This document shows, in pieces, positions 27,503 through 36,154 of a stretch of DNA of 64,000 bases. The DNA is from an uncultured Bacteroidales bacterium. GTDB taxonomy: Bacteria; Bacteroidota; Bacteroidia; Bacteroidales; Bacteroidaceae. The notes under the pieces are model-generated. The model did not search any database. It was not told the DNA's origin and saw only the letters and a list, made by a program, of their open reading frames with translations. Position numbers and translations under genes: made by a program. Location: the NCBI GenBank assembly GCA_902779845.1, contig CACZCZ010000020.1, positions 62,001 through 126,000 of the forward strand, in the 5' to 3' direction. How positions within the stretch are numbered: the first letter of the stretch is position 1; each line of letters starts with the position of its first letter.

Positions 27503-28583
27503 CTTTCTTCAGGCTATCTGATTCAATAGTTTTTATGATGTTATCCGCCATCACGCTATCTCTTTGCGCCAGCTCTGTCCTGTCAATCCAATTTCTGTCA
27601 GCAAACATTATTTCTACCTTCTTCTCCCTATCATGATTGAAGTAGTACATTCTCTTCAGAAATGTGAACCAATTTGTGTTAGGCCACAGAAGGTGTACCG
27701 TCTGATTCTCCATCAGAAACGAGGCAAGACCTTTTTCAAGCAGAGTGTCATTCGGGAATGTGGTTTCAACAAGTGTCCTGTATGCATCTCTTGACTCAGC
27801 ACATCCTATTTCTGTAAATACGACACCTACTTTATCCACGAACCTGCTGTCCGTCACAAGGTCATATATCATGTCGTATTGTGTCATGTCCTGGTGATGA
27901 CGTTCGCATAAGACGACATAGTCATACTTCTCAAAAAGCCCCAGTACATAGTCATTGATATCCTGCCGATTATTCTTGAGATAGTCAACATACTTGCTTA
28001 CAGAACTAACCGTTGGACGGGGAACTGCCTTTAATGGCGACTCAACAAGGAATGCTTTGTCGTTTGTACATAGGGTGTTGACCACTCGGGCAAGGACACC
28101 ACCCAGTAGAATCAGCAGAAAAATACCCGCTGATGTCTGATAGAAAGGTCGCTTGGCTGCTATTGTATCTTGTTCGCGTTTGACTAATGAGATGCCAAAC
28201 ATCTTCCTTCTGAGGCAAATCAGCAAAAGGAGGACGACAAAAATGACTATTGAACGCTTGGCCACGAACTGATTCCAGCATAAGGTCCATGCTATCAAAG
28301 CAGGAAAGGAAGTGAACGCTTCGCGAAGAATAATCTTAATCCAAGCTGGCACGAAACCCTTATTTGCTACGATTTGCGCATTAAAGAAGGATTCCCCCAA
28401 AGTCCTGCCGAATGTGCAGTATGATGCGATATAATAAACTATCCACACGAACCAAACGCCCGGGAATAGAGGCAAGAAACAGAAAGGAGATAGCAAGAAA
28501 GCTACTATTTGAAACAGGAAGACGACAGTGAAGGCATCTATCAGAAATGCGCCAAGTCGTTGGAAAAAATTGGCTTTTCTCAT
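27483..28583 (-). CDS. RDD-family membrane protein with an erythromycin-esterase/ChaN-like domain (N-terminal part)
   Basis: 366 codons. Residues about 1-160 are an RDD-type membrane region: FFQRLGAFLIDAFTVV, SYCTFGRTLGESFFNAQIV and several hydrophobic helices. Another helix lies near 165-185. A soluble part follows with YDYVVLCERHHQDMTQYDMI, VVFTEIGC and MFADRNWIDR. Paired histidines in a C-E-R-H-H motif after a hydrophobic strand resemble the erythromycin-esterase/ChaN-like fold, though I cannot assign an activity. GC content is visibly lower than in neighbours, hinting at different origin. It ends in a frame that overlaps the next ORF (see that entry). Confidence 0.6.
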   Translation of the reverse strand: MRKANFFQRLGAFLIDAFTVVFLFQIVAFLLSPFCFLPLFPGVWFVWIVYYIASYCTFGRTLGESFFNAQIVANKGFVPAWIKIILREAFTSFPALIAWTLCWNQFVAKRSIVIFVVLLLLICLRRKMFGISLVKREQDTIAAKRPFYQTSAGIFLLILLGGVLARVVNTLCTNDKAFLVESPLKAVPRPTVSSVSKYVDYLKNNRQDINDYVLGLFEKYDYVVLCERHHQDMTQYDMIYDLVTDSRFVDKVGVVFTEIGCAESRDAYRTLVETTFPNDTLLEKGLASFLMENQTVHLLWPNTNWFTFLKRMYYFNHDREKKVEIMFADRNWIDRTELAQRDSVMADNIIKTIESDSLKKGGKCND

Positions 28584-28607
28584 ATTTCGTGTTATTTTGT
28601 GTCTGAG

Positions 28608-29312
28608 TCAGAACAGGGCGAGGAGGGCGACACCCAAGAGGGTGAGGAGGAAGGCGAGGAAGAGGAGGCGGGAGTCGCGGGGCTCGAAGCCGTCGGGGTT
28701 GCTGCGGTAGCCGAGGAGCGTGGGGGCTACGGGCCACTCGGGGCGCAGGGGCTCCAGCCAGCGGGCAGAGGCCCACAGCATCACGGCATAGACGGCGCCG
28801 CCGGCGAGGAGGCCGAAGAGGGCGCCGGCGAGGATGTCGCCGGGATAGTGGAGGCCGAGATAGATGCGGGAGTAGCTGCTGAGGCAAGCCCAGAGGAGGA
28901 GGGTCAGCGTGGTGAGGCGCCGACGGAAGTAGAGCGCGAGGAAGGCGCAGAGGCCGAAGGTGTTGGCGGCATGACTGGAGATGAAGCCGTAGAGGCCCCC
29001 TCGCCTACCCTCCACGAGATCGACGAGGCCTTCGAGCAAGGGCTCGTGGCTGGGGCGGAAGCGGTGGAAGAAGGGCTTGCAGAAGCCGCTGGAGAAGCGG
29101 TCGGTGATGAGAATGAGCAGGGCCATGGCGGCGACGACGAGGAGGACTTCGCGCCAGGGGCGGTTCTTCAGCAGGATGTAGAGCAGCACGAGGAGCAGGG
29201 GCACCCACGTGCAGGTCTTGGTCACCATCATGAAGATGTTGTCCACGTAGGTGCTCTCGCTGCCGTTCAGGGCCAGCAGCAGGCGCTGGTCAAAAGAAAT
29301 TACCTCTTCCAT
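28608..29312 (-). CDS. PAP2-family membrane phosphatase
   Basis: 234 residues with about five membrane helices. All three phosphatase motifs are present: KPFFHRFRP (near 80), SSHAANTFG (near 113) and SRIYLGLHYPGD (near 160). Family members dephosphorylate undecaprenyl pyrophosphate or phosphatidylglycerol phosphate at the inner membrane; I cannot choose between substrates. The C-terminal arginine-rich stretch and final helix extend beyond the minimal domain. It is directly downstream of batE in the same direction and could be cotranscribed. Confidence 0.9.
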   Translation of the reverse strand: MEEVISFDQRLLLALNGSESTYVDNIFMMVTKTCTWVPLLLVLLYILLKNRPWREVLLVVAAMALLILITDRFSSGFCKPFFHRFRPSHEPLLEGLVDLVEGRRGGLYGFISSHAANTFGLCAFLALYFRRRLTTLTLLLWACLSSYSRIYLGLHYPGDILAGALFGLLAGGAVYAVMLWASARWLEPLRPEWPVAPTLLGYRSNPDGFEPRDSRLLFLAFLLTLLGVALLALF

Positions 29313-29327
29313 GAGAAGTTTAAGGTG

Positions 29328-29370
29328 GCCCCCTCTAAATCTCCCCGAGGGGAGACTTGGGGAAGGGGTT
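29328..29370 (+). repeat. Variant GC-rich palindromic repeat, intergenic
   Basis: CTCCCCGAGGGGAG core flanked by CCCCCTCTAAAT and a G-rich tail. Related to but shorter than the other copies. It is followed by an AAGAGTTTAAGAGTTCAAGG-type repeat to 29406, which fills the gap between batE and the PAP2 gene. Confidence 0.6.
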
Positions 29371-29401
29371 AAGAGTTTAAGAGTTCAAGGGTTCAAGGAG
29401 T

Positions 29402-30163
29402 TCAAATCACTTCTAACTCTTTTCGTGGCAGCCAGCCCTGCTTGCCGTCGGTCATGTGCACCTCCACCCACTCTTTCATCGAGTCATCGACAATCTCCAC
29501 ATGGGTGCCCTCGTGGAGGATGAAGAGGTCGGTGCCGGAGGCGCTGGGCGTGCTCTTGACGACGGCCGAGGGGGCCATGATGACGGCGCCTGTGCGATGC
29601 TCTATCTGGTGGCGCTGGCGCACGGCGGCGACATTGGCGAAGATGCAGACGAGGAAGGCGAGGATGGCCACCGTGAAGCCTGTTTTCTTGGCCCACAGCA
29701 GGGGCGCAAAGAAATAGACGGCCAGGGCCAGCAGCGCCAGCATGAACATGGCCACGGCCAGCACAGCCCACCCCTGGATGCTCATGGAGAGCACCAGCTG
29801 GCGGTAGAGCGAGACGAAGAACATCTCAGAGGCGGGCACTACCTTGTCCACGGTCTTGGCGCGCGCCATCTCGAGATTGAAGCGGATGTCGTCGTCGGAG
29901 GGGTCGAGCAGGCGGGCGCGCTCGTAGTAGAGGATGGCGCGCGCGAGGGAGTCCTGACGGAAGTAGCAGTTGCCGAGGTTGAAATAGAGCTGGGCGCTCT
30001 CGCCCATGGAATCTACGAGCTGGCGATAGATGACAGCGGCCTCGGCGTAGTGCTCGTGGGTGTAGGCGGAGTCGGCAAGGGCGGAAGACTCTCCCCCCGC
30101 CCTCCCTATCAGGGAGGGAGCGGTTAGTATTAGCGCTAAAAGTAGTTTATGTATTGTTTTCAT
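29402..30163 (-). CDS. batE: BatE-like TPR protein of the Bat operon
   Basis: 253 residues. The N-terminal MKTIHKLLLALILTAPSLIG is nearly identical to that of the BatD protein here, and its second half is repeat-encoded. TPR repeats follow (about 30-100: AEAAVIYRQLVDSMGESAQL, YFNLGNCYFRQDSLARAILY). Two membrane helices lie near 130-180, and a C-terminal SH3-like domain (about 190-250: VVKSTPSASGTDLFILHEGT and VEVHMTDGKQGWLPRKELEV). BatE proteins belong to the Bacteroidota aerotolerance system of VWA membrane proteins. It follows batD. Confidence 0.88.
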   Translation of the reverse strand: MKTIHKLLLALILTAPSLIGRAGGESSALADSAYTHEHYAEAAVIYRQLVDSMGESAQLYFNLGNCYFRQDSLARAILYYERARLLDPSDDDIRFNLEMARAKTVDKVVPASEMFFVSLYRQLVLSMSIQGWAVLAVAMFMLALLALAVYFFAPLLWAKKTGFTVAILAFLVCIFANVAAVRQRHQIEHRTGAVIMAPSAVVKSTPSASGTDLFILHEGTHVEIVDDSMKEWVEVHMTDGKQGWLPRKELEVI

Positions 30164-30259
30164 TATGTACTCATTATGTATAAAGATTTCTATTCTTGTT
30201 CGCTATCGCTCTCCCTCTCCCCTCTCCCCTCCCTAACGGGAGGGGTCGGGGGTGGGTCT
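30086..30259. repeat. Composite inverted-repeat unit bracketing the batE start
   Basis: The left end at 30086 starts AGACTCTCCCCCCGCCCTCC and carries a CCCTCCCTATCAGGGAGGG hairpin (in frame, APSLIGRAGGES). The right end (30226-30259) is an inverted copy ending GGGGGTGGGTCT one base before the batD stop codon at 30261. The core holds the batE ribosome-binding region, ATG and first codons. The core resembles that of the 32058-32208 unit (TTAGTATTAGCGCTAA and TTTCTATTCTTGTTC in both). Confidence 0.8.
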
Positions 30260-30260
30260 T

Positions 30261-32135
30261 CTAATTCCTCTTCAGTTCCCCCTCCATCTTGTTGATGACC
30301 TCCTCGGCAGAGGCGTAGATTTTGTCCATGGTGGCGGCAGGGTCGCCGGGGGCGAAGCGGGCGAACTCGCAGTCGTCGAGGGTGGTGAGGAACTGTGTGA
30401 TGAGCGTCTCGGAGATGTTGCGGTCGGTGAGCTTGCCGCGGACGTTGTCCTTGGAGAGCTCGCTGACGGGGATGTTCAGCTTGTCGCTGACGTAGCCCCA
30501 GAGGGCTTTCATGGTCTCCTCGTAGAAGGCGGTGGCATCGTTCTGCTGCATCAGCTTGCGCGCCACCTTCAGGCGCTTCGTGGCGGCTTTGCTGGCCTTG
30601 CGGCCACGGCGGCCTACGAGGTCGGCATTGGCGACCATATAGCGGCGGAAGGCCACGGCGAGGACGATGAACACGAGCAGCGAGCCGATGTAGTAGGCCC
30701 AGTAGCGGCGCGAGCCGAAGAAGGCGCTGTCGCCCGTCTGATAGGTGGGCGTGCCGGTCTTGATGAAGCGGATGTCGCTGTTGAGCATCTCAATCTCCTC
30801 CTTGGACAGGTTGCTGCCGCTGGAAGCGCTGCCGCCCTTGCCCTTGGCGACATCGATGGTGTAGCCCTCGGAGGTCAGCGTCTTATAGGCGCGGGCGTCG
30901 GGGTCGAAATAGCAGAACTCCACGGGCGGGAGCTCATACTTGCCCTGGTGGCGCGGCACGGCGATATAGTCGAAGAGCACCTCTCCCGTGGAACCGTTAG
31001 GGCCGATTTTTGTCTTCTCCTCGATCTTGGGGTCGTAGCGCTCGAAATCCTTGGGCCATGCCACCTCGGGGGCGTTCATCAGCTTCATGTTGCCCGTGCC
31101 GCTGACACGCAGGCGCAGCGTGGTGGCATCGTTGGACTTGAGTGCCTGAGGCGTGAGCGACGAGGAGAGGGAGAACTTACCCACAGCGCCCGAGAAATTC
31201 GAGGGCTTGGGCGTCGGCAGGGCATCTACGTGCAGCGTTACAGCCGGCGCCATCACCGTCTTCTTCACCTCCTGCATCATCGAGCCGCCGCCGAAGAAGA
31301 TGTCGAAGGGGTCGGCAGAGCGGTTCTGCTGGATGACGGTGGCCTCGTACTTGATTTCGGGAATCTTCAGCTCGCCCGTCTGCTGCGGGAAGACGACATA
31401 CTGCGACCATACGACGGTGCCGTAGTTCTTGCCGTTGTAGTGCTCCATCTTCAGCTCCGGCTGCTTCTGGCGGTTGATTTCCTGCACATGGAAGCCGTCC
31501 AGCTCGGGCATCTTACCCATGAGCTCGCTGACGTTGACCAGCGTGTAGAGCTTATAGGTCAGCAGCACGGCCTCCTGCTCGAAGACGCGCTTCTTGGAGG
31601 CTGTCACGGCGATGAAGAGGTCCTTGCTGCCAATGCGGTCGCCCACGCTCTGCGTGCGCATGCGGTCGGCCTGCTGCGAGTGAGCCTGCCCGCCTTGTCC
31701 TGCGCCACCTTGCCCCGAGCCGCCGGAACCGGCAGAGCCGCCGGGCAGCACGGTGATCTGCGGCGAAGCGGACTTCACGGTCTTGCCGCCGCTGGTGACG
31801 GTGGCGGCAGGCACACGGAACGTGCCGGCCTTGTCGGTGGTGACGGTGTAGGTGAAGGTCACAGAGCTGCTGCTCGTGGCCTTGCCGTTGATGATGGAGT
31901 AGCTCGACGACTGGCTGCGGCTGGGGCCATACAGCTCCACGAGGCCCTCGAAGGCGTCGATGCGGAAATCATCCACATCGGAGGTGTTCACGATGTAGGC
32001 AATGCGGAAGCGGTCGCCCTGTATCACCTCGGAGGGAGCCTGCACGCGGATGGTGACGGACTCTCCCCCCGCCCTCCCTATAAGGGAGGGAGCAGTTAGT
32101 ATTAGCGCTAATAGAAGTTTATATATCGTTCTCAT
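30261..32135 (-). CDS. batD: BatD-like oxygen-tolerance protein
   Basis: 624 residues. The signal peptide MRTIYKLLLALILTAPSLIG is partly encoded by a palindromic repeat. A large beta-rich periplasmic region (about 30-490) has repeated Ig-like strands (VTFTYTVTTDKAGTFRVPAA, FDYIAVPRHQGKYELPPVEF) and a glycine-serine-rich loop near 135-160. A membrane helix lies near 465-485 (YWAYYIGSLLVFIVLAVAF). A cytoplasmic helical tail contains MKALWGYVSDKLNIPVSELS. This is the standard BatD architecture. It probably works with BatA/BatB VWA proteins and the MoxR ATPase at the inner membrane. Confidence 0.9.
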   Translation of the reverse strand: MRTIYKLLLALILTAPSLIGRAGGESVTIRVQAPSEVIQGDRFRIAYIVNTSDVDDFRIDAFEGLVELYGPSRSQSSSYSIINGKATSSSSVTFTYTVTTDKAGTFRVPAATVTSGGKTVKSASPQITVLPGGSAGSGGSGQGGAGQGGQAHSQQADRMRTQSVGDRIGSKDLFIAVTASKKRVFEQEAVLLTYKLYTLVNVSELMGKMPELDGFHVQEINRQKQPELKMEHYNGKNYGTVVWSQYVVFPQQTGELKIPEIKYEATVIQQNRSADPFDIFFGGGSMMQEVKKTVMAPAVTLHVDALPTPKPSNFSGAVGKFSLSSSLTPQALKSNDATTLRLRVSGTGNMKLMNAPEVAWPKDFERYDPKIEEKTKIGPNGSTGEVLFDYIAVPRHQGKYELPPVEFCYFDPDARAYKTLTSEGYTIDVAKGKGGSASSGSNLSKEEIEMLNSDIRFIKTGTPTYQTGDSAFFGSRRYWAYYIGSLLVFIVLAVAFRRYMVANADLVGRRGRKASKAATKRLKVARKLMQQNDATAFYEETMKALWGYVSDKLNIPVSELSKDNVRGKLTDRNISETLITQFLTTLDDCEFARFAPGDPAATMDKIYASAEEVINKMEGELKRN

Positions 32136-32208
32136 TGTTTAAGATGAATTTCTATTCTTGTTCAGTATTCGCTCCCTCCCTCATAGGGAGGGCGGGGGGA
32201 GAGTCTTC
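32058..32208. repeat. Composite inverted-repeat unit bracketing the batD start
   Basis: The left end carries CCCTCCCTATAAGGGAGGG in the batD frame (APSLIGRAGGES). The right end CTCCCTCCCTCATAGGGAGG with tail GGGGGGAGAGTC lies one to two bases before the batB/batC stop at 32210. The ~77-base core includes the batD start codon and is homologous to the batE core. Confidence 0.8.
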
Positions 32209-32209
32209 C

Positions 32210-33925
32210 TTACCACTGCTTCTCCAGCTGCCGGCGCTGCGGTTGCTGCTGTGCTTTCTGCACTTTGTCCTGCGTCTGCTTCTCCTCCTGCTGGGCAGCT
32301 TTCAGCAGCTGCTCGGCATTCTCGCGGGACATCTTGGGCTGCTGCTGTTGCTGTTGCTGCTGGTCCTCCTTCTGTTCCTGCTGTTGCTGTTGTTGCTGCT
32401 GTTGTTGTTGTTGTTGCTGTTGCTGCTGTTGTTGCTGTTGCTGCTGCTGGTCTTGATTCTGCTCCTGCTGTTGGTTCTGCATCTGCAGGCGGCAGAGGGC
32501 CAGATTGTAGCGCGTCTCATCGTCGGCAGGATTCTTGCGCAGCGCGTTCTTGTAGCACTCGATGGCCTCGGCGAACTGCTTCTGACTCTGCAGGATGACG
32601 CCCATATTGTGGTAGGCCTGCGCCAGCCGCTTGGGGTCGCGCTGCATGCGCACAGCCGTCTCGAAGCTCTTCATCGCTTCCTTGGGCTGTCCCTGCACAA
32701 GCAGGGCATTGCCGAGGTTGTAGTGGGCCACAGGGTTGGTGTTGTCCTTCTCCAGCGCCTTCTGGTAATCGACCTGCGCCTTGGCGAAGAGGCTGTCGCG
32801 AAAGAAGCGGTTGCCGTGGCGCACGAAGTAGCGGTCGTTCTGCTGCTGGGCCACTGCGGGCACAGCCATGAGCAGCAGGGCTATCGCCACGGCCGCGCGC
32901 GACGTGGCCTTGAAGAGCGTGAAGCGGCTGAGCACATGGTTCTTGCGTTCCAGGAAGAGCACTTCAAGGAGGAGCAGCACGAGGGCTGCCCACGCGAAGT
33001 CGCGGAAGTGCTCGTCGAACTCGCTGTAGAGCACGCTCTCCATCTCGGCCTTGCCCAGCTTATCGACATATTTCTGCAGCGCCGACTGCGCCGAAGAGCT
33101 GTTATCGACATAGATGTAAGCGCCCTCTCCGGCACTGGCTATCTCGCGGCACATATCCTCGTTGAGCTTCGAGATGACGGTGTTGCCGGCATTGTCGGTG
33201 ATGTAGCGGTTGCTGCCGGGGATGGGGATGGGAGCGCCCTCGGGAGAGCCTACGCCAAGGACATAGACGTGCATCCCTTTCTTGGCGGCAGCCTGTGCCG
33301 CGGCCACTGCCCCACCCTCGTTGTCCTCACCGTCGGTGATGACGAAGATGGCACGCCCCACTCCCTCCTGCTGCGTGAAGCTGTGCGTGGCCAGCTCAAT
33401 GGCGCGGGCGATGTCGGTGCCCTGCACGGAAATCATGGCGGGCGAGATGTTGTCGAGGAACATCTTGGCAGAGACGTAGTCGCTGGTGATGGGCAGCTGC
33501 GTGTAGGCATCGCCGGCATAGACAATGAGGCCTACCTTGTCATCAACCATATTATCTACGAGGCTGCTGATGAGCATCTTGGACTTCGACAGACGGCTGG
33601 GCGTGACATCCTCGGCCATCATGGAGTTACTGACGTCCAAGGCGATGATGGCCTCGATGCCGCGGCGCGTGCGCGTGTCGATGCGAGTGCCGTACTGCGG
33701 ACGTGCCAGGCACAACACCAGCATGGCCAGCGCCGCATTCAGGAGCCAGAACTTCAGTTCGCGACGCCAGCGGGAGACATCGGGCATCAGCGCCTTCAGC
33801 AGCGACGGGTCGCCATAAGCGCGCAGGCGCTTGCGGCGCAGCAGCTCTGTGCCGTAGTGGAGCAAGGCCAGCAGCGGGATGACTGCCAGCAGATAGAGAT
33901 ATAAGGGATTAGCGAATCGGAACAC
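32210..33925 (-). CDS. Fused BatB-BatC: VWA domain membrane protein with TPR and polyglutamine
   Basis: 571 residues from a GTG start. Residues 1-320 are BatB: two N-terminal membrane helices, a VWA domain with MIDAS motif ALDVSNSMMAED (near 93) and VFVITDGEDNEGG-like metal-site residues, and a third helix near 315. A second hydrophobic stretch VAIALLLMAVPAVAQQ (about 350) resembles the signal peptide of a formerly separate BatC. TPR repeats (about 370-480: PVAHYNLGNALLVQGQPKEA, AQAYHNMGVILQSQKQFAEA) follow. The C-terminus is a long glutamine tract. Fusion is seen in other Bacteroidota. Part of the Bat operon. Confidence 0.9.
   Translation of the reverse strand: MFRFANPLYLYLLAVIPLLALLHYGTELLRRKRLRAYGDPSLLKALMPDVSRWRRELKFWLLNAALAMLVLCLARPQYGTRIDTRTRRGIEAIIALDVSNSMMAEDVTPSRLSKSKMLISSLVDNMVDDKVGLIVYAGDAYTQLPITSDYVSAKMFLDNISPAMISVQGTDIARAIELATHSFTQQEGVGRAIFVITDGEDNEGGAVAAAQAAAKKGMHVYVLGVGSPEGAPIPIPGSNRYITDNAGNTVISKLNEDMCREIASAGEGAYIYVDNSSSAQSALQKYVDKLGKAEMESVLYSEFDEHFRDFAWAALVLLLLEVLFLERKNHVLSRFTLFKATSRAAVAIALLLMAVPAVAQQQNDRYFVRHGNRFFRDSLFAKAQVDYQKALEKDNTNPVAHYNLGNALLVQGQPKEAMKSFETAVRMQRDPKRLAQAYHNMGVILQSQKQFAEAIECYKNALRKNPADDETRYNLALCRLQMQNQQQEQNQDQQQQQQQQQQQQQQQQQQQQQQQQEQKEDQQQQQQQQPKMSRENAEQLLKAAQQEEKQTQDKVQKAQQQPQRRQLEKQW
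32335..32480. repeat. CAG/CAA trinucleotide tract encoding polyglutamine
   Basis: About 45 codons, nearly all CAG or CAA on the minus strand, in the BatC part of the fusion gene. They are broken only by a few Glu, Asp, Asn and Lys codons. Mixed CAG/CAA use limits but does not prevent slippage, so length is likely to vary among strains. Confidence 0.85.
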
Positions 33926-33928
33926 GAC

Positions 33929-34020
33929 TTTATTTGACGATTTAACGATTTAACAATTTTACGATTAATAACACTGGACAATTGCGAAATGGTGGAAGTC
34001 GTGGAATTGTCCAATTGTCC
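33929..34020. repeat. AT-rich TTGACGATTTAACGATTT repeat and AATTGTCC units
   Basis: Filler between batA and the batB/batC fusion: ATTTAACGATTTAACAATTT followed by two GGAATTGTCCAATTGTCCAATT-like units. No gene is seen. Confidence 0.55.
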
Positions 34021-34022
34021 AA

Positions 34023-35021
34023 TTACGGGATTTTCTTCAATATGGTTTCGCGCAACAGCAGCTCCAGCAGCAGGAAGAGGCCGGCAAAGAGGGCGAAGGG
34101 CGCAAAGGCCTCGTAGCGCTTGCTGTACTCCTTCACATTCATCTTCGTCTTCTCCAGCTTGTCAATCTCCTGATAGACTTCGCGCAGCTTGTTGTTGTTC
34201 GTGGCACGATAGAACTCGCCATTCGTGGTGCCGGCGATGGACGCCAGCGTCTTGGAATCAATCTCCACGGGGATGTTGATGTACTCGATGCGCCCGCCGA
34301 CAGGATAGGGATAGCGGGCAGTGCCATTGGTGCCTACGCCGATGGTATAGACGCGGATGCCGAAGCTCTTGGCAATCTCGGCGGCTGTCAGCGGAGAGAT
34401 GTCGCCGGCGTTGTTGGAGCCGTCGGTCAGCAGGATGATGACCTTGCTCTTCGCCTTGGAATCCTTCAGGCGCGAGATGGCATTGGCGAGACCCATGCCG
34501 ATGGCGGTGCCGTCGCTCATCAAACCGCGCTGCACCATGTCGCAGCTGACGCTGTTGAAGAGGTTCAGCAGCACAGCGTGGTCCGTGGTCATGGGACACT
34601 GCGTGAACGACTCGCCGGAGAAGATGGTGAGGCCGATGTTGTCGTTCGGACGACCGGCGATGAACTCCGACGCCACCTTCTTGGCCGCCTCGATGCGGTT
34701 GGGGCGCAGGTCCTCGGCAAGCATCGAAGTGGAGATGTCCATGCACAGCATGATGTCGATGCCCTCAATCGTGCGGTCGCTCCAGGAGTTGCTCGTCTGA
34801 GGGCGGCACAGCACCAGGACTATCATCACGAAGACCAGGCAGCGCAACAGGAAAGGGGCATGAATGAGCAGATGCTTGTAGGTGTGAGGAGCATGGCGGA
34901 AGGCACCTGTCGAAGACACCTGCAGCGAAGGCTCATTCTCATGGCTCCGCAGGATATACCATAATATATAAGGTATCAACAGCAGGAGCAGCAACAAAAG
35001 ATATGGATGTGCAAATTGCAT
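34023..35021 (-). CDS. batA: BatA-like VWA membrane protein
   Basis: 332 residues. N-terminal membrane helices (about 5-20 and 56-75: LLLLLLLIPYILWYILR) precede a VWA domain with the MIDAS motif LCMDISTSMLAEDLRPNR (near 92), a conserved downstream threonine region (MSDGTAIGMGL) and VIILLTDGSNNAGD. A C-terminal membrane helix lies near 308-325. BatA presumably interacts with BatB and is acted on by the MoxR ATPase. The gene starts five bases after the upstream ORF ends, in a compact operon. Confidence 0.92.
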   Translation of the reverse strand: MQFAHPYLLLLLLLLIPYILWYILRSHENEPSLQVSSTGAFRHAPHTYKHLLIHAPFLLRCLVFVMIVLVLCRPQTSNSWSDRTIEGIDIMLCMDISTSMLAEDLRPNRIEAAKKVASEFIAGRPNDNIGLTIFSGESFTQCPMTTDHAVLLNLFNSVSCDMVQRGLMSDGTAIGMGLANAISRLKDSKAKSKVIILLTDGSNNAGDISPLTAAEIAKSFGIRVYTIGVGTNGTARYPYPVGGRIEYINIPVEIDSKTLASIAGTTNGEFYRATNNNKLREVYQEIDKLEKTKMNVKEYSKRYEAFAPFALFAGLFLLLELLLRETILKKIP

Positions 35022-35026
35022 AGGAA

Positions 35027-36154
35027 CTATCTGATAAGGTCAATAACAAGATACAGCGCATAGACAGCCAGCACACAGGCCACAACAGCACTCACGCCCA
35101 TGATAATCTTCATCGTCAGCGAGCGTGCCTTGATCTGCTTCACCTCCTCGGGGATGATAACTTCCTCCTCCGACTGGTTGGGATCGACTTCCTGCTTCGT
35201 CTGGTTGATGAAGTCAATGGCACTGACCAGATTGGCGTCGTTCTCGCCCGTGAGCGTCCTCCACTTGGCGAACTTCACAAGGTCGGCGGTCTGGAACAGC
35301 TGGCGCAGCTCGTTGAGGGCGGTCTCATCCTGCTCCTGCAAAAGGCGCTCGATGATTTCCGCCGAGGTCATCTCCATCGCATTGAAGCCAAAGCGCTCAT
35401 GGATGTAGTTGCGCAGCGTGTCGGTGAGCTGTGTGTAGTACTCCTTGCTGTCATCCTCCGTCCAGTGGCGCTCGCCCTTGATGCGCTCAATTTCATTCAT
35501 CGCCACCTGATGGGCGGGCAACTTGCGCTTGCGGCGGATGATGCGTATCAGCGGCTTGTTCTCATGCCAGCGGCTGTAGAGCCACAGCAGCGCCAGCGCC
35601 AACAGCTGATGGAAGAACAGCAACCACAACACAGGCTTCCAGTCATCCCATGAGAAGGGATTATTCTGAATAGGCTTGTTGGGACAGTACTGAGTGTAGT
35701 CCACCGTGAGCGTGTCAATGGGAACTGTTAGCACTTTCAATGCCAGCTCCTTAGACTTGTATGGTTTACCATCTACTTCAACAGTAAAAGGCGGCAGGAG
35801 CACAAGGGTGGAGTCCCATGCCGTGAGCGTGTAGCGCTGCTGCACCTGCATCCTTTTACCATCATCGAGGTAGGTGGTGTCTGTGCCCAACAGCTCAACA
35901 ACCTCCACCTCGGGGGCCAGCGGTTGCTGCGGGCGCAGGTCGGGCATCTTCAGCTTCTGCTTCGAGCCGCAGGTGATATCCAGCGTCAGTTCGCGCTGCT
36001 CGCCGATGAGCAACACCAGCGTGTCGATGCGCGCCTCGAAGACTACCTGAGAGAAAGCGGAGAGAGGGAGAAAAAGCAGAAGACCCACCCCCCTGCCCCT
36101 CCCTGCGAGGGAGGGGAGTAAATACTTCTGCAGTATATGTTTCAATCGCTTCAT
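35027..36154 (-). CDS. Bat-operon membrane protein of unknown function
   Basis: 375 residues between the DUF58 gene and batA, the usual place of an uncharacterised Bat-operon protein. The N-terminal signal region MKRLKHILQKY-LLPSLAG-RGRGVG-LLLFL contains a palindromic-repeat-encoded segment. A beta-rich periplasmic part (about 35-160, with ARIDTLVLLIGEQRELTLDI) is followed by a membrane helix (about 175-192) and a helical cytoplasmic region with YYTQLTDTLRNYIHERFG and ERLLQEQ. A final helix is near 355-373. It probably joins the Bat membrane complex; function is inferred from context only. Confidence 0.85.
   Translation of the reverse strand: MKRLKHILQKYLLPSLAGRGRGVGLLLFLPLSAFSQVVFEARIDTLVLLIGEQRELTLDITCGSKQKLKMPDLRPQQPLAPEVEVVELLGTDTTYLDDGKRMQVQQRYTLTAWDSTLVLLPPFTVEVDGKPYKSKELALKVLTVPIDTLTVDYTQYCPNKPIQNNPFSWDDWKPVLWLLFFHQLLALALLWLYSRWHENKPLIRIIRRKRKLPAHQVAMNEIERIKGERHWTEDDSKEYYTQLTDTLRNYIHERFGFNAMEMTSAEIIERLLQEQDETALNELRQLFQTADLVKFAKWRTLTGENDANLVSAIDFINQTKQEVDPNQSEEEVIIPEEVKQIKARSLTMKIIMGVSAVVACVLAVYALYLVIDLIR

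Noticed and set aside
30252-33904. Two plus-strand ORFs of about 600 codons, one with a long leucine run
   Set aside because: Antisense to batD and the batB/batC fusion; the leucine run is the reverse of the CAG/CAA glutamine tract.
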